Program-made: the position numbers and the translations under genes
From: Gammaproteobacteria bacterium
GTDB lineage: Bacteria > Pseudomonadota > Gammaproteobacteria > Xanthomonadales > Wenzhouxiangellaceae
Assembly (NCBI GenBank): GCA_003567685.1
Contig: PWYW01000073.1
Coordinates: 1-64,000 of the forward strand
Reading direction: 5' to 3'
DNA: 64,000 bases
Shown here: in pieces, positions 9,486-20,862 of the stretch
How the letters are laid out: the number at the start of each line of letters is the position of its first letter
Position numbering within the stretch: the stretch's first letter is position 1
The notes under the pieces: generated by a model
Database searches by the model: none
What the model saw: the letters and a program-made list of their open reading frames with translations, nothing else
What the model was told of the DNA's origin: nothing

Positions 9486-10292
9486 GTGCCGCCGGCTGAA
9501 ATCGGGCATCGGCGGTTTGCTGCCGGTGTCGAGTACGATGGCCAGGGTTTTTATGGCTGGCAACGCCAACGCCAGAGCCCAACCGTGCAGGCCTGCGTCG
9601 AAAATGCCCTGAGCCAGGTCGCTGCTCATCCCATCACCGTTCATTGCGCCGGCCGGACGGACACCGGCGTCCACGCCCGATGCCAGGTTATTCATTTCGA
9701 CACCACCGCCGAGCGTAGCGAGCGCGCCTGGGTGCTTGGCAGCAATACTTGCCTGCACCCTGGTGCAAGTCTGCTTTGGGTGAAACCGGTCAACGCCGAT
9801 TTTCACGCCCGTTTTTCCGCTCGGGCCCGCCGCTATCGCTATCGCATGCTCAACCGCTGGGTGCGGCCTGCACTCGAGCGGGGGCGCGTAGCGTGGATTC
9901 GCCATCCGCTGGATGCGCAGGTCATGCAAAGTGGTGCCCGTTTCTTGCTCGGTGAGCATGACTTCAGCAGCTTTCGCGCGGTGGGCTGCCAGGCACGCTC
10001 ACCCGTGCGTGAGATAACCGACTTGACCGTTCAACGCCAGGGCGATGAAGTCATCATTGACATTAAGGCCAACGCGTTTGTCTACCATATGGTCAGGAAT
10101 ATCGCGGGTGTCCTGATTGCTATCGGGCAAGGCAAGCGTCCACCGGAATGGGCGGCCGAGGTTCTTGCCGCCAGGGACAGGACCAAGGCCGGCATCACGG
10201 CCCCGTCCGACGGTTTGACGTTTGTTGCCGCCTACTACCCCGATTATCCGGAATTGCCGATTCATCGAGAGCCTGGTTTTCCTGCCAACTGA
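9486..10292 (+). CDS. truA: tRNA pseudouridine(38-40) synthase
   Basis: Isomerises uridines 38-40 of the tRNA anticodon arm. 268 aa with the catalytic Asp in AGRTDTGVHA and the N-terminal VEYDGQGFYGWQRQ strand. Start is GTG 9486; an in-frame TAG stands at 9477-9479 and no ATG lies between, so a non-ATG start is forced. It lies 134 bp after fimV and 11 bp before trpF, the conserved fimV-truA-trpF order. Confidence 0.95.
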   Translation: MPPAEIGHRRFAAGVEYDGQGFYGWQRQRQSPTVQACVENALSQVAAHPITVHCAGRTDTGVHARCQVIHFDTTAERSERAWVLGSNTCLHPGASLLWVKPVNADFHARFSARARRYRYRMLNRWVRPALERGRVAWIRHPLDAQVMQSGARFLLGEHDFSSFRAVGCQARSPVREITDLTVQRQGDEVIIDIKANAFVYHMVRNIAGVLIAIGQGKRPPEWAAEVLAARDRTKAGITAPSDGLTFVAAYYPDYPELPIHREPGFPAN

Positions 10293-10303
10293 TCGACGCT
10301 GAC

Positions 10304-10912
10304 ATGTCCTACACCCGGGTGAAAATTTGCGGAATAACGCGCGTCGAAGACGCTTTGGCTTGTGCCGAAGCCGGGGTAGATGCGATTGGCCTGGTGTTTG
10401 TCGGGGCCAGCAAGCGCGCCGTTGATACCAACCAGGCCCTGACGATCTGCCGCGCCTTGCCGCCCTTTATCCAGAAAATCGGTCTTTTCATGGATGCCGA
10501 GTCGGCTCGCGTAGAAGATGTGCTCGACGCAGTTCCTCTGGACTGCCTGCAGTTCCACGGCAACGAGTCGCCGAACGATTGTCAGCGTTACGGTCGGCCG
10601 TGGATCAAGGCGCTGGCCATGAAACAGGGCGCTGTACCCTTCGAGACGTATGGCGCAGCTGATGCGCTGCTGCTTGACTCGCACGCACCGGGTCAGTTGG
10701 GAGGCTCTGGTGAAATCTTCGACTGGTCCACAGTGCCCAAACTGAGCCGACCCTGGATCCTTGCCGGAGGGCTGGCTCCGGATAACGTGGCCCGGGCCAT
10801 CGAACGTCTGCAGCCTCCGGCGGTGGATGTTTCAAGCGGTGTTGAAACCGCACCCGGCATCAAAAATGGTAATCTCATCAATCAGTTCATGAAGGCAATA
10901 CGAAATGGCTAA
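10304..10912 (+). CDS. trpF: Phosphoribosylanthranilate isomerase
   Basis: Converts N-(5-phosphoribosyl)anthranilate to CdRP in tryptophan synthesis. 202 aa TIM barrel with the KICGITR motif carrying the catalytic Cys and with [11 protein letters not shown] 10304 begins the domain. Its last 8 bp overlap trpB (ATGGCTAA), implying translational coupling. A promoter for the trp genes is not obvious, so it is likely read from truA or further upstream. Confidence 0.96.
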   Translation: MSYTRVKICGITRVEDALACAEAGVDAIGLVFVGASKRAVDTNQALTICRALPPFIQKIGLFMDAESARVEDVLDAVPLDCLQFHGNESPNDCQRYGRPWIKALAMKQGAVPFETYGAADALLLDSHAPGQLGGSGEIFDWSTVPKLSRPWILAGGLAPDNVARAIERLQPPAVDVSSGVETAPGIKNGNLINQFMKAIRNG

Positions 10913-12128
10913 AACGGCTTCTACGCTTGATTTCTCTCCCGCCTTGCCCGATCGTTCGGGGCACTTTGGCATCTTCGGTGGACGCTTTGTCTCCGAAACC
11001 CTGATGCCGGCGCTGGAAGAGCTGGATCAGGCTTGGCGCCGATACCTTGCCGATGCCGACTTCATGGCCGAGTTCGATCGCGATCTGGCGCATTTTGTTG
11101 GTCGCCCCTCACCCCTCTATCTGGCAGAAAATCTGACCCGGCAGGTGGGTGGCGCGCAGATCATTCTCAAGCGCGAGGATCTCAATCACACCGGCGCGCA
11201 CAAGATCAACAATACCGTCGGCCAGGGCCTGCTGGCTCGCGCCATGGGGAAAAAGCGCGTGATTGCTGAAACCGGGGCGGGCCAACACGGCGTTGCATCG
11301 GCTACCGTCGCTGCAAGGTTGGGCATGGAGTGCGTGGTCTACATGGGTGCCGAGGACGTTCGCCGGCAGTCGATCAATGTCTTCCGCATGAAGCTGCTCG
11401 GTGCCGAAGTGGTGGCCGTCGAAGCTGGATCGCGCACGCTGAAGGATGCCTTGAACGAGGCCATGCGCGATTGGACAACCAACGTCGACGATACTTTTTA
11501 CATTCTTGGAACGGTGGCGGGCCCGCATCCCTATCCGGCCATGGTCAGGGACTTCAACGCGGTGGTGGGCCGCGAAGCGCGCGCGCAAATGATCGAACAG
11601 TACGGCAGACTGCCCAAGGCGTTGGTTGCCTGCGTGGGTGGTGGCTCGAACGCCATCGGCCTTTTCCATCCCTTCATTGAAGACCGTGATGTCGATATGT
11701 ATGGCGTCGAAGCGGCCGGCAGAGGCCTGTCGGGCGAAGAGCATGCGGCCAGCCTGTGTGCCGGTCGGGTGGGTGTCTTGCACGGCAGTCGAACCTACCT
11801 GCTCGATGATGAAGCGGGTCAGATTCGTCATACCCACTCGGTATCGGCGGGCCTCGATTACCCGGGGGTAGGCCCGGAACATGCCTGGCTGAAAGACAGT
11901 GGCCGGGCTCAGTACGTTGGCATTACTGACGAAGAAGCGATGAAGGCCTTCCATGCGCTGACGCGCAGCGAGGGCATTATGCCGGCGCTGGAAACGGCCC
12001 ATGCCATTGCCTATGGCATGAAACTGGCGGCCGAACTGCCGTCGGACGAACTGGTCCTGATCAACCTGTCCGGTCGCGGCGACAAGGACATCAACACCGT
12101 GGCTGAAGTGGAAGGAATAACGTTTTGA
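10905..12128 (+). CDS. trpB: Tryptophan synthase beta chain
   Basis: PLP enzyme (407 aa) joining indole and serine. The PLP Lys is in [13 protein letters not shown] and the phosphate-binding loop is GGGSNAIG. Full length. It overlaps trpF by 8 bp and trpA by 4 bp (TTGA). In Pseudomonas aeruginosa trpBA lie elsewhere, whereas here they sit between trpF and accD as in Xanthomonas-type genomes (recalled, not searched). Confidence 0.97.
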   Translation: MAKTASTLDFSPALPDRSGHFGIFGGRFVSETLMPALEELDQAWRRYLADADFMAEFDRDLAHFVGRPSPLYLAENLTRQVGGAQIILKREDLNHTGAHKINNTVGQGLLARAMGKKRVIAETGAGQHGVASATVAARLGMECVVYMGAEDVRRQSINVFRMKLLGAEVVAVEAGSRTLKDALNEAMRDWTTNVDDTFYILGTVAGPHPYPAMVRDFNAVVGREARAQMIEQYGRLPKALVACVGGGSNAIGLFHPFIEDRDVDMYGVEAAGRGLSGEEHAASLCAGRVGVLHGSRTYLLDDEAGQIRHTHSVSAGLDYPGVGPEHAWLKDSGRAQYVGITDEEAMKAFHALTRSEGIMPALETAHAIAYGMKLAAELPSDELVLINLSGRGDKDINTVAEVEGITF

Positions 12129-12958
12129 ACCGCATTGATCGTCGATTCGCCGAACTTGACGCCCAGGGCCGTGTTGCCTTGGTTCCCTATGTGACGGCGG
12201 GCCACCCGCACCCGGATTTCAGCGTGGATATTCTTCATGCCGCCGTAGAGGCCGGAGCCGATCTGGTCGAACTCGGCATGCCCTTTTCCGATGTCATGGC
12301 CGACGGGCCGGTCATCCAGAATGCCTGCGCTCGGGCGCTGGAGCATGGAACAGGGCTTGATCATGTGCTTGACATGGTACGGTCTTTCCGCCAGAAGGAT
12401 GAGCAGACACCCTTGATCCTGATGGGTTACCTGAACCCGATTGAACGTCGCGGCGCCGAACGTTTTGCCGCCGACGCTGCGGAGGCCGGCGTGGATGCCA
12501 TCCTGGTGGTGGACTGTCCGGCGGACGAAGCGGATGAGCTCAAGCGCCTGCTGGCCAGCAAGGGCCTGCACCAGATTTTCCTGGTGGCACCGACCACCAC
12601 TGAAAGCCGACTGGACCATGCCGCGCGGCTGGCCGGCGGGTTTGTCTACTACGTTTCAATCAAAGGCGTCACCGGAGCCGCGTCGCTGGACGTCACTTCA
12701 CTGGCCCCAATGGTTGAGAAAGTGCGTGACCGAACACGCCTGCCGGTAGCCGTGGGTTTTGGCATTCGTGGTCCTGAACAGGCTGCTGCCGTGGCGCAAA
12801 CCGCCGATGCCGTGGTGATCGGCTCGGCGCTGGTTGATCGCCTGGATAGCTGCGACAGCAAGGAGGCGGCGGTCAAGGAAGTTCGAGACTACCTTGCTCC
12901 GGTGCGCGAGGCCATGGACAATGTCGCTTCTTCTCGAATGAAAAAGGCAGCGGTCTGA
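12125..12958 (+). CDS. trpA: Tryptophan synthase alpha chain
   Basis: Cleaves indole-3-glycerol phosphate to indole, channelled to TrpB. 277 aa. The catalytic Glu is in [10 protein letters not shown], with Asp in [11 protein letters not shown]. The start is TTG 12125 inside a TTGA overlap with the trpB stop, which suggests coupled translation. It ends 2 bp before accD. Confidence 0.96.
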   Translation: MNRIDRRFAELDAQGRVALVPYVTAGHPHPDFSVDILHAAVEAGADLVELGMPFSDVMADGPVIQNACARALEHGTGLDHVLDMVRSFRQKDEQTPLILMGYLNPIERRGAERFAADAAEAGVDAILVVDCPADEADELKRLLASKGLHQIFLVAPTTTESRLDHAARLAGGFVYYVSIKGVTGAASLDVTSLAPMVEKVRDRTRLPVAVGFGIRGPEQAAAVAQTADAVVIGSALVDRLDSCDSKEAAVKEVRDYLAPVREAMDNVASSRMKKAAV

Positions 12959-12960
12959 CA

Positions 12961-13941
12961 ATGAGCTGGTTCCAGAAACTGATGCCCGCGCGCATTCGCA
13001 CCGATGGTGGCAAAAGTCGCCGTGTGCCGGATGGACTTTGGACCAAGTGCAAGTCTTGCGACGCGGTGCTTTACCAGCCGGAGCTTGAGCGAAACCTGCA
13101 CGTATGTCCCAAGTGTTCGCATCACATGAGTCTGACGGGCCGCGAACGATTGGACGCTTTTCTGGATGACGGGCAGAAAACGGAATTGGGCGCGAGCTTT
13201 GGGCCTGAAGACGTGTTGCGCTTCCGCGACACCAAGAAATACCGCGATCGGATCTCGGCAGCTCAGAAGGCTACCGGCGAGACCGACGCCTTGGTTGCCT
13301 TGCGCGGTGAAGTACTCGGTTTGCCATTGGTCGCCGTTGCCTTTGACTTTCGCTTCATGGGCGGGTCGATGGGCTCGGTCGTTGGCGATCGTTTCATGGC
13401 GGCCGTCGATTTGTGTCTGGCCGAGTCCCTGCCGCTCGTGTGCTTTTGCGCATCGGGCGGCGCGCGGATGCAGGAAGGCCTGTTTTCCCTGATGCAAATG
13501 GCGCGGACGTCGGCCGGACTGGCGCGCATGGCCGAGCAGGGCCTGCCCTATATTTGCGTGCTAACCCATCCCACGACAGGGGGAGTTTCGGCCAGCCTCG
13601 GGATGCTGGGCGATATCAATCTGGCCGAGCCTAACGCGCTGATTGGGTTTGCCGGGCCGCGCGTAATTGAACAAACCGTGCGCGAAAAATTGCCGGAAGG
13701 TTTCCAGCGCTCGGAGTTTCTGCTCGAAAAAGGGGCCATCGACCAGATCGTTGACCGTCGAGAGCTGCGACAGCGAGTCCATCTGCTGTTGTCCATGATG
13801 CTGAGCGGTCGTGCGCCTGCAGCACGGGAGGGTGAGTGGATGTCAGCTGATCAAGTTGACGGTGCTGCCGAATCGATTGACGGCGAATCTTCCGCTGCAT
13901 CGAATGCCGACGCCCCACCGCCCTCCGGCCAGTCTGACTAA
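12961..13941 (+). CDS. accD: Acetyl-CoA carboxylase carboxyltransferase subunit beta
   Basis: Beta subunit of the carboxyltransferase half of acetyl-CoA carboxylase, partner of AccA, catalysing the first step of fatty-acid synthesis. 326 aa. An N-terminal four-Cys zinc finger ([17 protein letters not shown]) precedes the crotonase-like carboxyltransferase core ([24 protein letters not shown]). The last 30 or so residues are a low-complexity tail. It sits in the conserved trp-accD-folC block. Confidence 0.97.
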   Translation: MSWFQKLMPARIRTDGGKSRRVPDGLWTKCKSCDAVLYQPELERNLHVCPKCSHHMSLTGRERLDAFLDDGQKTELGASFGPEDVLRFRDTKKYRDRISAAQKATGETDALVALRGEVLGLPLVAVAFDFRFMGGSMGSVVGDRFMAAVDLCLAESLPLVCFCASGGARMQEGLFSLMQMARTSAGLARMAEQGLPYICVLTHPTTGGVSASLGMLGDINLAEPNALIGFAGPRVIEQTVREKLPEGFQRSEFLLEKGAIDQIVDRRELRQRVHLLLSMMLSGRAPAAREGEWMSADQVDGAAESIDGESSAASNADAPPPSGQSD

Positions 13942-13947
13942 AACTTC

Positions 13948-15219
13948 TTGAGCCAGCGCGCCCTCGACCAGTGGCTGGGTCGCCTGGAGGCGCGCAGCCC
14001 GGAGACCCGCATTGAACTGGGCCTGGAGCGGGTTCGCCGGGTGCAGGAACGTTTGGCGCTGGATCTTGGCCGGCGACGCATCATCACGGTAGCCGGTACC
14101 AACGGCAAGGGGTCGGTTATCGCTTTCCTTGAAAGCCTTGCCAGGCAGGCAGGCCGCCCCGTGTTCGCTTACACCTCACCGCACCTGGTGTCCTTTGCTG
14201 AACGCATGCGTCTTGATGGGAGTCCGGCAGCCGCCGCCGACATTGTGTCCGCGCTGGATCGTGTCGAGCAGGCCCGCGGTGATGACTATCTGAGTTACTT
14301 CGAGCAGATTACCTTGGCCGCCTTTTGCCTGGCGGAGCAAAGTACCGCCGATTTGTTGCTGCTCGAGGTCGGACTGGGCGGGCGGCTGGATGCGGTCAAC
14401 GCCCTGGATGCCGATGTGGCTGTCCTGACGTCGATTGGACTGGACCACACCGAATGGCTGGGCCGGACGAGGCTGGCCATCGGGCGTGAAAAAATCGCGG
14501 TGGCAAGGGCGGGGCGCCCGTTGGTGGTGGGAGAAAAGCGTTTGCCCGACGGATTGCGCGAGGACATTGCGGCCATTGGTTGCCGATACTGGCAGGCGGG
14601 CAGGGACTTCCGTTGGCGACGCCGGTCTGATGGCTTCGTGTTGACGCTTCCCGGGCAGCGCCAATGGTTACCGGATCCGGCCATGGCCGGCCCTTGGCAG
14701 GTTGGAAACGCTGCTTGCGCCCTGGCTGCCTGGGCATGCCTGGGATCGGACTGGGCCATCGACGACGACCAGGCCGCGGCGGCCTTGCGCGAGGCCTACG
14801 TGCCCGGGCGACTGCAAACCGTATCCCATTGTCCGGAGATGATTCTGGATGTAGCCCACAATCCTGCGGCTGCTCGTTTGTTGGCCAGCGCCCTGGGACC
14901 TAACACCGAAGGTCGGCGCAGTGTGGCGGTATTCTCAGCCCTGAGTGACAAGCCCGTCGAGCCGATTGCACGCTCCCTGGACGCGAGCTTCAGCGATTGG
15001 CTGGTGGCCCCTTTGGCCGGTCCACGCGGTCGCCAGGCAGCGGAAATTCAGGCGGCCTTGCAGCGTGCGGGTGTCGGGGGACGGGTTGAGGCGTTAGAAT
15101 CGGTGGCTGAAGCGCTGAAACATGCACGTAACCTGGCAGGGGACGGTGATCGGGTCGTTGTATTTGGATCCTTTCACACGGTTGCCGAAGCCTGGCCTGT
15201 CATCCAAACGCTCGGATAG
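13948..15219 (+). CDS. folC: Dihydrofolate synthase / folylpolyglutamate synthase
   Basis: Mur-ligase-family enzyme (423 aa) adding glutamate to dihydropteroate and folates. ATP loop TVAGTNGKGSV and the second motif LLLEVGLGGRLDAVN are intact. TTG 13948 is the start, 6 bp after accD; no ATG exists before the conserved ATP loop. It ends 6 bp before the SPOR-domain gene. Confidence 0.95.
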   Translation: MSQRALDQWLGRLEARSPETRIELGLERVRRVQERLALDLGRRRIITVAGTNGKGSVIAFLESLARQAGRPVFAYTSPHLVSFAERMRLDGSPAAAADIVSALDRVEQARGDDYLSYFEQITLAAFCLAEQSTADLLLLEVGLGGRLDAVNALDADVAVLTSIGLDHTEWLGRTRLAIGREKIAVARAGRPLVVGEKRLPDGLREDIAAIGCRYWQAGRDFRWRRRSDGFVLTLPGQRQWLPDPAMAGPWQVGNAACALAAWACLGSDWAIDDDQAAAALREAYVPGRLQTVSHCPEMILDVAHNPAAARLLASALGPNTEGRRSVAVFSALSDKPVEPIARSLDASFSDWLVAPLAGPRGRQAAEIQAALQRAGVGGRVEALESVAEALKHARNLAGDGDRVVVFGSFHTVAEAWPVIQTLG

Positions 15220-15225
15220 AACGCA

Positions 15226-16260
15226 ATGGACAAGGTTTTGAAGCAGCGCCTGATTGGCGCCACGATTCTGATCGCGCTGGCCGTCATTTTCGTGCCAATG
15301 TTGTTTGACGGCCCGCAGGACCGTCCCCAGCAACAGCCGGTGACGCTCGATCTTCCCCAGCCGGCTGCAGAGCGGGAGCCGATTCGCCGTCTGGCGCTTC
15401 AGCCGGAGCCCTCGCGCAGCGGCAGCGGCTTGCCCAGCGAACGTGACCCTCTCCCGTCAAGTGATCGCAGTCGTGCTGATGTCGGCGACGCGATTGATCT
15501 GCTGGACCGCGAGCCGGATCAGGAGGAGCCCGAACAGATTCGCCCGCCGGAGACGCCAGCCGAACTTGCCCCGGCAGAGCCCGCGATCGAGCCGGAAACG
15601 CTGGATGAGCCTGCTGGAGAGGCCGATTCAGAGCCGGCGCCGGCCGTGGAAGCCGATCCTGAGCCGGGCGTTGAAACCACTCCTGCGGCGACTGAACCAC
15701 CCGCGGCTGAGGCGATTCCGGTCGAGCCGCCCTCGATGGCGACGAGTGATGAGCCAGTCTGGCTGGTGCAGGTGGTGACATTCGGTGCCATCGAATCGGC
15801 CGAGCAAACCGTCCAGCAACTCGACCGACTGGGTCACGAGGCGCATATCAACCCGCTGGTCAGGGCAGAGGCCCGCTTGCATCGGGTTCGCACCGGACCG
15901 TATGCCAGCCGATCGGCCGCCGACCAGGCTGCTGCCCAGATTCGCCAGACTGTGACTGGCGTCGAGCCCGTTGTAGTGCATGAGCCACTGCCTGCCTCCG
16001 TGATTGCGGGTGGAGGCAGTGTCGAGGCCGGTTACGCCGTTCAGGTGGGCTCATTTTCGGCAAGGGACAACGTTGACCGCCTGGTAAGTCAGTTGGAAGA
16101 GGCCGGGTTTGTCGCATTGACCATTGAAGACCGGAGTGGGCAGCGCACGATCTGGCGCGTCCGAATCGGTCCGGTCGGCAGCCGCGCAGATGCCGAGCGC
16201 CGTCTACTTCAACTTCGGGACATGACGGGCCAGGATGGCATCGTGGTGTCTCATCCGTGA
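15226..16260 (+). CDS. DedD-like cell-division protein with two SPOR domains
   Basis: Bitopic inner-membrane protein (344 aa). One membrane helix (about residues 10-27, IGATILIALAVIFVPMLF) is followed by a long Pro/Glu-rich linker and two SPOR modules. The first starts near residue 180 (WLVQVVTFGAIESAEQ) and the second near 265 (YAVQVGSFSARDNVDR). SPOR domains bind denuded glycan at septa. E. coli DedD has one, so the tandem copy is unusual. The position between folC and cvpA is the normal dedD position. Its stop overlaps the GTG start of cvpA. Confidence 0.88.
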   Translation: MDKVLKQRLIGATILIALAVIFVPMLFDGPQDRPQQQPVTLDLPQPAAEREPIRRLALQPEPSRSGSGLPSERDPLPSSDRSRADVGDAIDLLDREPDQEEPEQIRPPETPAELAPAEPAIEPETLDEPAGEADSEPAPAVEADPEPGVETTPAATEPPAAEAIPVEPPSMATSDEPVWLVQVVTFGAIESAEQTVQQLDRLGHEAHINPLVRAEARLHRVRTGPYASRSAADQAAAQIRQTVTGVEPVVVHEPLPASVIAGGGSVEAGYAVQVGSFSARDNVDRLVSQLEEAGFVALTIEDRSGQRTIWRVRIGPVGSRADAERRLLQLRDMTGQDGIVVSHP

Positions 16261-16784
16261 GTCAGGGTCTGGCGACTGCCGATCTGGTGATCCTGGCTGT
16301 ACTGCTGGTTTCCACCCTGGTCAGCCTGTTTCGCGGTTTTATCCGCGAGGCCTTCTCGCTTCTGGTGTGGTTCGCAGCCATTTATGCCGCTCTGTATGCC
16401 GCCGGGGGGCTGTCGGAGCGCATGTCGGTCTGGATCGAAATGCCGTCGGCGCGCTGGATCATCGCTTTTGTGGGTGTGTTCGTTCTGGTTCTGGTGGTAG
16501 GTGGGCTGTGCAACTATCTGCTGGGTCGACTGGTCAAGAGTACCGGCCTGAGCGGCACCGATCGTTTGCTTGGTGGCCTGTTCGGCGCGGTGCGAGGCCT
16601 CGCGCTGGTGATCGTGGCGGTAATCATCGCCCGCCTGACGCCTTTTCCGGGCGATCCCTGGTGGCAGGAGTCTCGCCTGCTGCCAGAATTCGAGCGACTG
16701 GCCGTGTGGGCCGTCGCGCATTTTCCTGAAACGCTGCAGGCCCATCTGGACGCCTCAGCGACGACCGTGGAGTCAGAAATCTAA
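16257..16784 (+). CDS. cvpA: CvpA family membrane protein
   Basis: Small inner-membrane protein (175 aa) of the CvpA family, linked to colicin V production and envelope homeostasis in E. coli. Four hydrophobic segments are visible: LVILAVLLVSTLVSLF, a segment around residues 33-48, FVGVFVLVLVVGGL, and ALVIVAVIIARL. The GTG start overlaps the upstream stop (GTGA), and the final base is shared with purF (TAATG). The dedD-cvpA-purF order is conserved. Confidence 0.92.
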   Translation: MSQGLATADLVILAVLLVSTLVSLFRGFIREAFSLLVWFAAIYAALYAAGGLSERMSVWIEMPSARWIIAFVGVFVLVLVVGGLCNYLLGRLVKSTGLSGTDRLLGGLFGAVRGLALVIVAVIIARLTPFPGDPWWQESRLLPEFERLAVWAVAHFPETLQAHLDASATTVESEI

Positions 16785-18283
16785 TGTGTGGAATCGTGGG
16801 AATCTTTGGCCGAAGCCCTGTTGCGGCAAGGTTGTACGATGCGATGACCATTCTCCAGCATCGCGGCCAGGATGCCGCGGGCATGACCACCCTTGACCAG
16901 GGGCGGATGCGCTCGGCGCGCGGAATCGGGTTGGTCCGCGATGTTTTCGGCGAAGCCTCGATGTCGGGATTGACCGGTGAAATTGGCATTGGCCATGTGC
17001 GCTATCCGACGGCCGGCTGTGACCGACCGGACGAAGCCCAGCCGATGTATGTCAATTCGCCGCTGGGCATTTCGCTCGGCCACAACGGTAACTTGACCAA
17101 CTCGGAACGCCTTAGTGCCGAGCTGTTCGCCGAGGACCATCGCCACATCAATACCGAATCGGATTCCGAGGTGCTGCTGAACTGTCTGGCCCATGAACTC
17201 GCTCGTCCGCTGGTCGGGGCATCGGGGCCGGGCCTGGCACGCGCCGTGTTTGACGCCGTCGATGGTGTTCACCGTCGTTGTCGGGGCGGTTATGCAGCGG
17301 TTGCCGTAATTGCCGGGGTGGGGCTGTTGGCCTTCCGTGACCCACATGGAATTCGCCCGGCAGTGCTGGGCCGACGCGAAACTGAAGAAGGCGAGGAATA
17401 TATCGTCGCCTCCGAATCGGTGGTTCTCGATATCCTCGGTTTTGAGCTGGTCTCCGACCTGGCCGCCGGCGAGAGTATTCTCGTGACCATGGACGGCCAG
17501 TTGCATCGGCGGGTCAGCACCCTGGCGATGCCGCACACGCCCTGCCTGTTCGAGTATGTCTACTTCGCCCGGCCCGATTCCATGATCGATGACCTGTCGG
17601 TTTACAAGGCGCGTCTGCGCATGGGCGAGGCGCTGGCTGAAAAGATCCTGCGTGACTGGCCCGACCATGACATCGACGTCATCATTCCGGTGCCGGATAC
17701 CAGCCGCACGGCTTGCCTGCCCCTGTCGCACCGGCTCGGCGTCAAGTACCGCGAGGGGCTGATGAAAAACCGCTACATCGGTCGAACTTTCATCATGCCC
17801 GGTCAGGAGGAGCGTGCCCGTTCGGTGCGGCGCAAGCTCAACACCATTCCGCTGGAATTTCGCAACAAGAACGTGCTGCTGGTCGACGATTCCATCGTCC
17901 GCGGCACGACGTCCAAGCAAATCATTCAGATGGCGCGGGAAGCTGGCGCCAAGAAAGTCTATCTGGTCTCGGCCTCGCCGCCGGTGCGCTATCCGAATGT
18001 CTATGGCATCGATATGCCGGCCGCCAGCGAATTGATTGCCTCGGGCCGTAGCGAGGAGGAGGTGGCCCGGCTGATTGGCGCCGATCGATTGATCTACCAG
18101 GATCTCGACGCGCTGGTTGATGCGGTGATGGGCAAGAACGAGAAACTGGCAGGCTTTGATACGTCCTGTTTCAGCGGTGAATACGTAACCGAGTTGGAGC
18201 CCGGTTACCTCGAGGCATTGGAGCAGAAACGCTCCGACGTGAATCGCCAGGCGCGTCGTCAAGGTAGTGGGAACAACGGCTGA
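16784..18283 (+). CDS. purF: Amidophosphoribosyltransferase
   Basis: First committed enzyme of purine synthesis: PRPP plus glutamine gives phosphoribosylamine. 499 aa. The N-terminal Ntn glutaminase starts MCGIVGIFG, so Cys2 is the nucleophile after Met removal and there is no propeptide. The C-terminal phosphoribosyltransferase motif is VLLVDDSIVRGTTS. The E. coli-like form without propeptide normally lacks the Fe-S cluster. A 1-base overlap with cvpA indicates coupling. Confidence 0.97.
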   Translation: MCGIVGIFGRSPVAARLYDAMTILQHRGQDAAGMTTLDQGRMRSARGIGLVRDVFGEASMSGLTGEIGIGHVRYPTAGCDRPDEAQPMYVNSPLGISLGHNGNLTNSERLSAELFAEDHRHINTESDSEVLLNCLAHELARPLVGASGPGLARAVFDAVDGVHRRCRGGYAAVAVIAGVGLLAFRDPHGIRPAVLGRRETEEGEEYIVASESVVLDILGFELVSDLAAGESILVTMDGQLHRRVSTLAMPHTPCLFEYVYFARPDSMIDDLSVYKARLRMGEALAEKILRDWPDHDIDVIIPVPDTSRTACLPLSHRLGVKYREGLMKNRYIGRTFIMPGQEERARSVRRKLNTIPLEFRNKNVLLVDDSIVRGTTSKQIIQMAREAGAKKVYLVSASPPVRYPNVYGIDMPAASELIASGRSEEEVARLIGADRLIYQDLDALVDAVMGKNEKLAGFDTSCFSGEYVTELEPGYLEALEQKRSDVNRQARRQGSGNNG

Positions 18284-18322
18284 TTCACCGGCGCTTGACA
18301 GCCTGCCGGTCATCTTTGCGTC

Positions 18323-19735
<1,413 letters not shown>

Positions 19736-19743
19736 GACCCGGG

Positions 19744-20715
19744 CTAGCGTGCGGCTCGGTTGTGGAAGCGCCAGTGCCACGGTTCCCAGTTGATGCCATG
19801 GCGGTTGTTGACCGGAAAGGTTTCCTTGAAGCCATAGATGCCGGCGTTCGATTTCAGCCAAGCATAAGCTTTTGATTCTGCGAAGGATTCATCGAGCGGC
19901 TTCAAACCCGGTGCGGTCAGATCCACTGCCTGTCCGCCGTGGTGCTCGCTGAATCCTGGTGCAGCGGATACTCTCAGCACTTTATCGATGTCCTGGCCGT
20001 TTTCCAGCTTGCGCCGGATGAGACTGGCCTGGTAGGCAATGCTGCGAAAAGCCGAGACCAACTGCAACGTGATTCCCTGTTGTGCCGCTGCGTTTTGCAG
20101 CTGATTCCAGGCCGTGGCGGCCGCAGGCGTCAGTTTTTGGTCGCGATCAAAGATATCCCGTCCGATAGGCACCAACAGGCGTGCTTCGGGTATCCGCTTG
20201 AGGCGCCGGGTAGTGCCATAGTTCTCTGGAATGCCCAGATCGGCAAGTGTTTCGAACAGGCTTTCGGACTGCTTGTCATCCGGGGAAACCAGGGCTTTGC
20301 GCATCAGCAGGGAGGTCGTGTTCGGCGACTCCTGGTGCTGGTAACCCAGACTCTCCATGAAGCGTTGGACTTGCGGTTTGCTGGAACATTCAATCCAGCG
20401 GGCACCGAACTGAGACAACAGCGATTCCGCCGTTGCAAAAAGGGATTTCGGTGTTTCCGACGACGCTACCTTCGGATCAAGAAAGCAGGCAATGATTCGT
20501 TGCTGGTCAATGTCCAGCAAAATCATGCCGGCCAGCCGGTTTTCTATCGTGGCCAACAGCAATGCGCTGTCGTCAATGAGGTCGCCGAGACGGGCACCGA
20601 TGCTGTCTACGGCGGCTTCCGAGGCCATCATGTCGGGGAGCTGGCGCTGAATCAGTTCAGCCAGTGTCGGAATTTCGGCCCGTCGAGCGGGACGAATGAT
20701 GTTGGGCGTATTCAT
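19744..20715 (-). CDS. GNAT-like domain fused to a VanY-type D,D-carboxypeptidase (M15B)
   Basis: Predicted two-domain protein (323 aa). Residues about 1-135 look like a GNAT acyltransferase fold (IRPARRAEIPTLAEL at the start, FMESLGYQ at the end). The acetyl-CoA loop normally written Q/RxxGxG/A is replaced by SSETPKSLF, so acetyl transfer may be lost. Residues about 200-323 form a VanY-like zinc peptidase with SAFRSIAYQ, SEHHGGQAVDL and WEPWHWRF. These supply the expected His, Asp and His zinc ligands and the catalytic Glu. No signal peptide is visible, which is odd for a peptidoglycan enzyme. ATG 20715 fits; a longer frame extends upstream but overlaps the divergent gene. Confidence 0.75.
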   Translation of the reverse strand: MNTPNIIRPARRAEIPTLAELIQRQLPDMMASEAAVDSIGARLGDLIDDSALLLATIENRLAGMILLDIDQQRIIACFLDPKVASSETPKSLFATAESLLSQFGARWIECSSKPQVQRFMESLGYQHQESPNTTSLLMRKALVSPDDKQSESLFETLADLGIPENYGTTRRLKRIPEARLLVPIGRDIFDRDQKLTPAAATAWNQLQNAAAQQGITLQLVSAFRSIAYQASLIRRKLENGQDIDKVLRVSAAPGFSEHHGGQAVDLTAPGLKPLDESFAESKAYAWLKSNAGIYGFKETFPVNNRHGINWEPWHWRFHNRAAR

Positions 20716-20862
20716 GCTTTGATCGATGTGCCAGTTTGCCAAAATCCCCTTGAGGCTTGCCAGGGAGTCTGCGCAGGCTCCTAAGGCCATCTGACATGAT
20801 AGCCCATTTGGGCCCCGCCAAGGAAAGTCTGGTCCAGCGGGCAGCATGCTAAATTGGTGCCC

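Noticed and set aside
18287-18310. ACCGGC/GCCGGT inverted repeat after purF
   Set aside because: Only six base pairs with a 12-base loop and no T-run; too weak to call a terminator.
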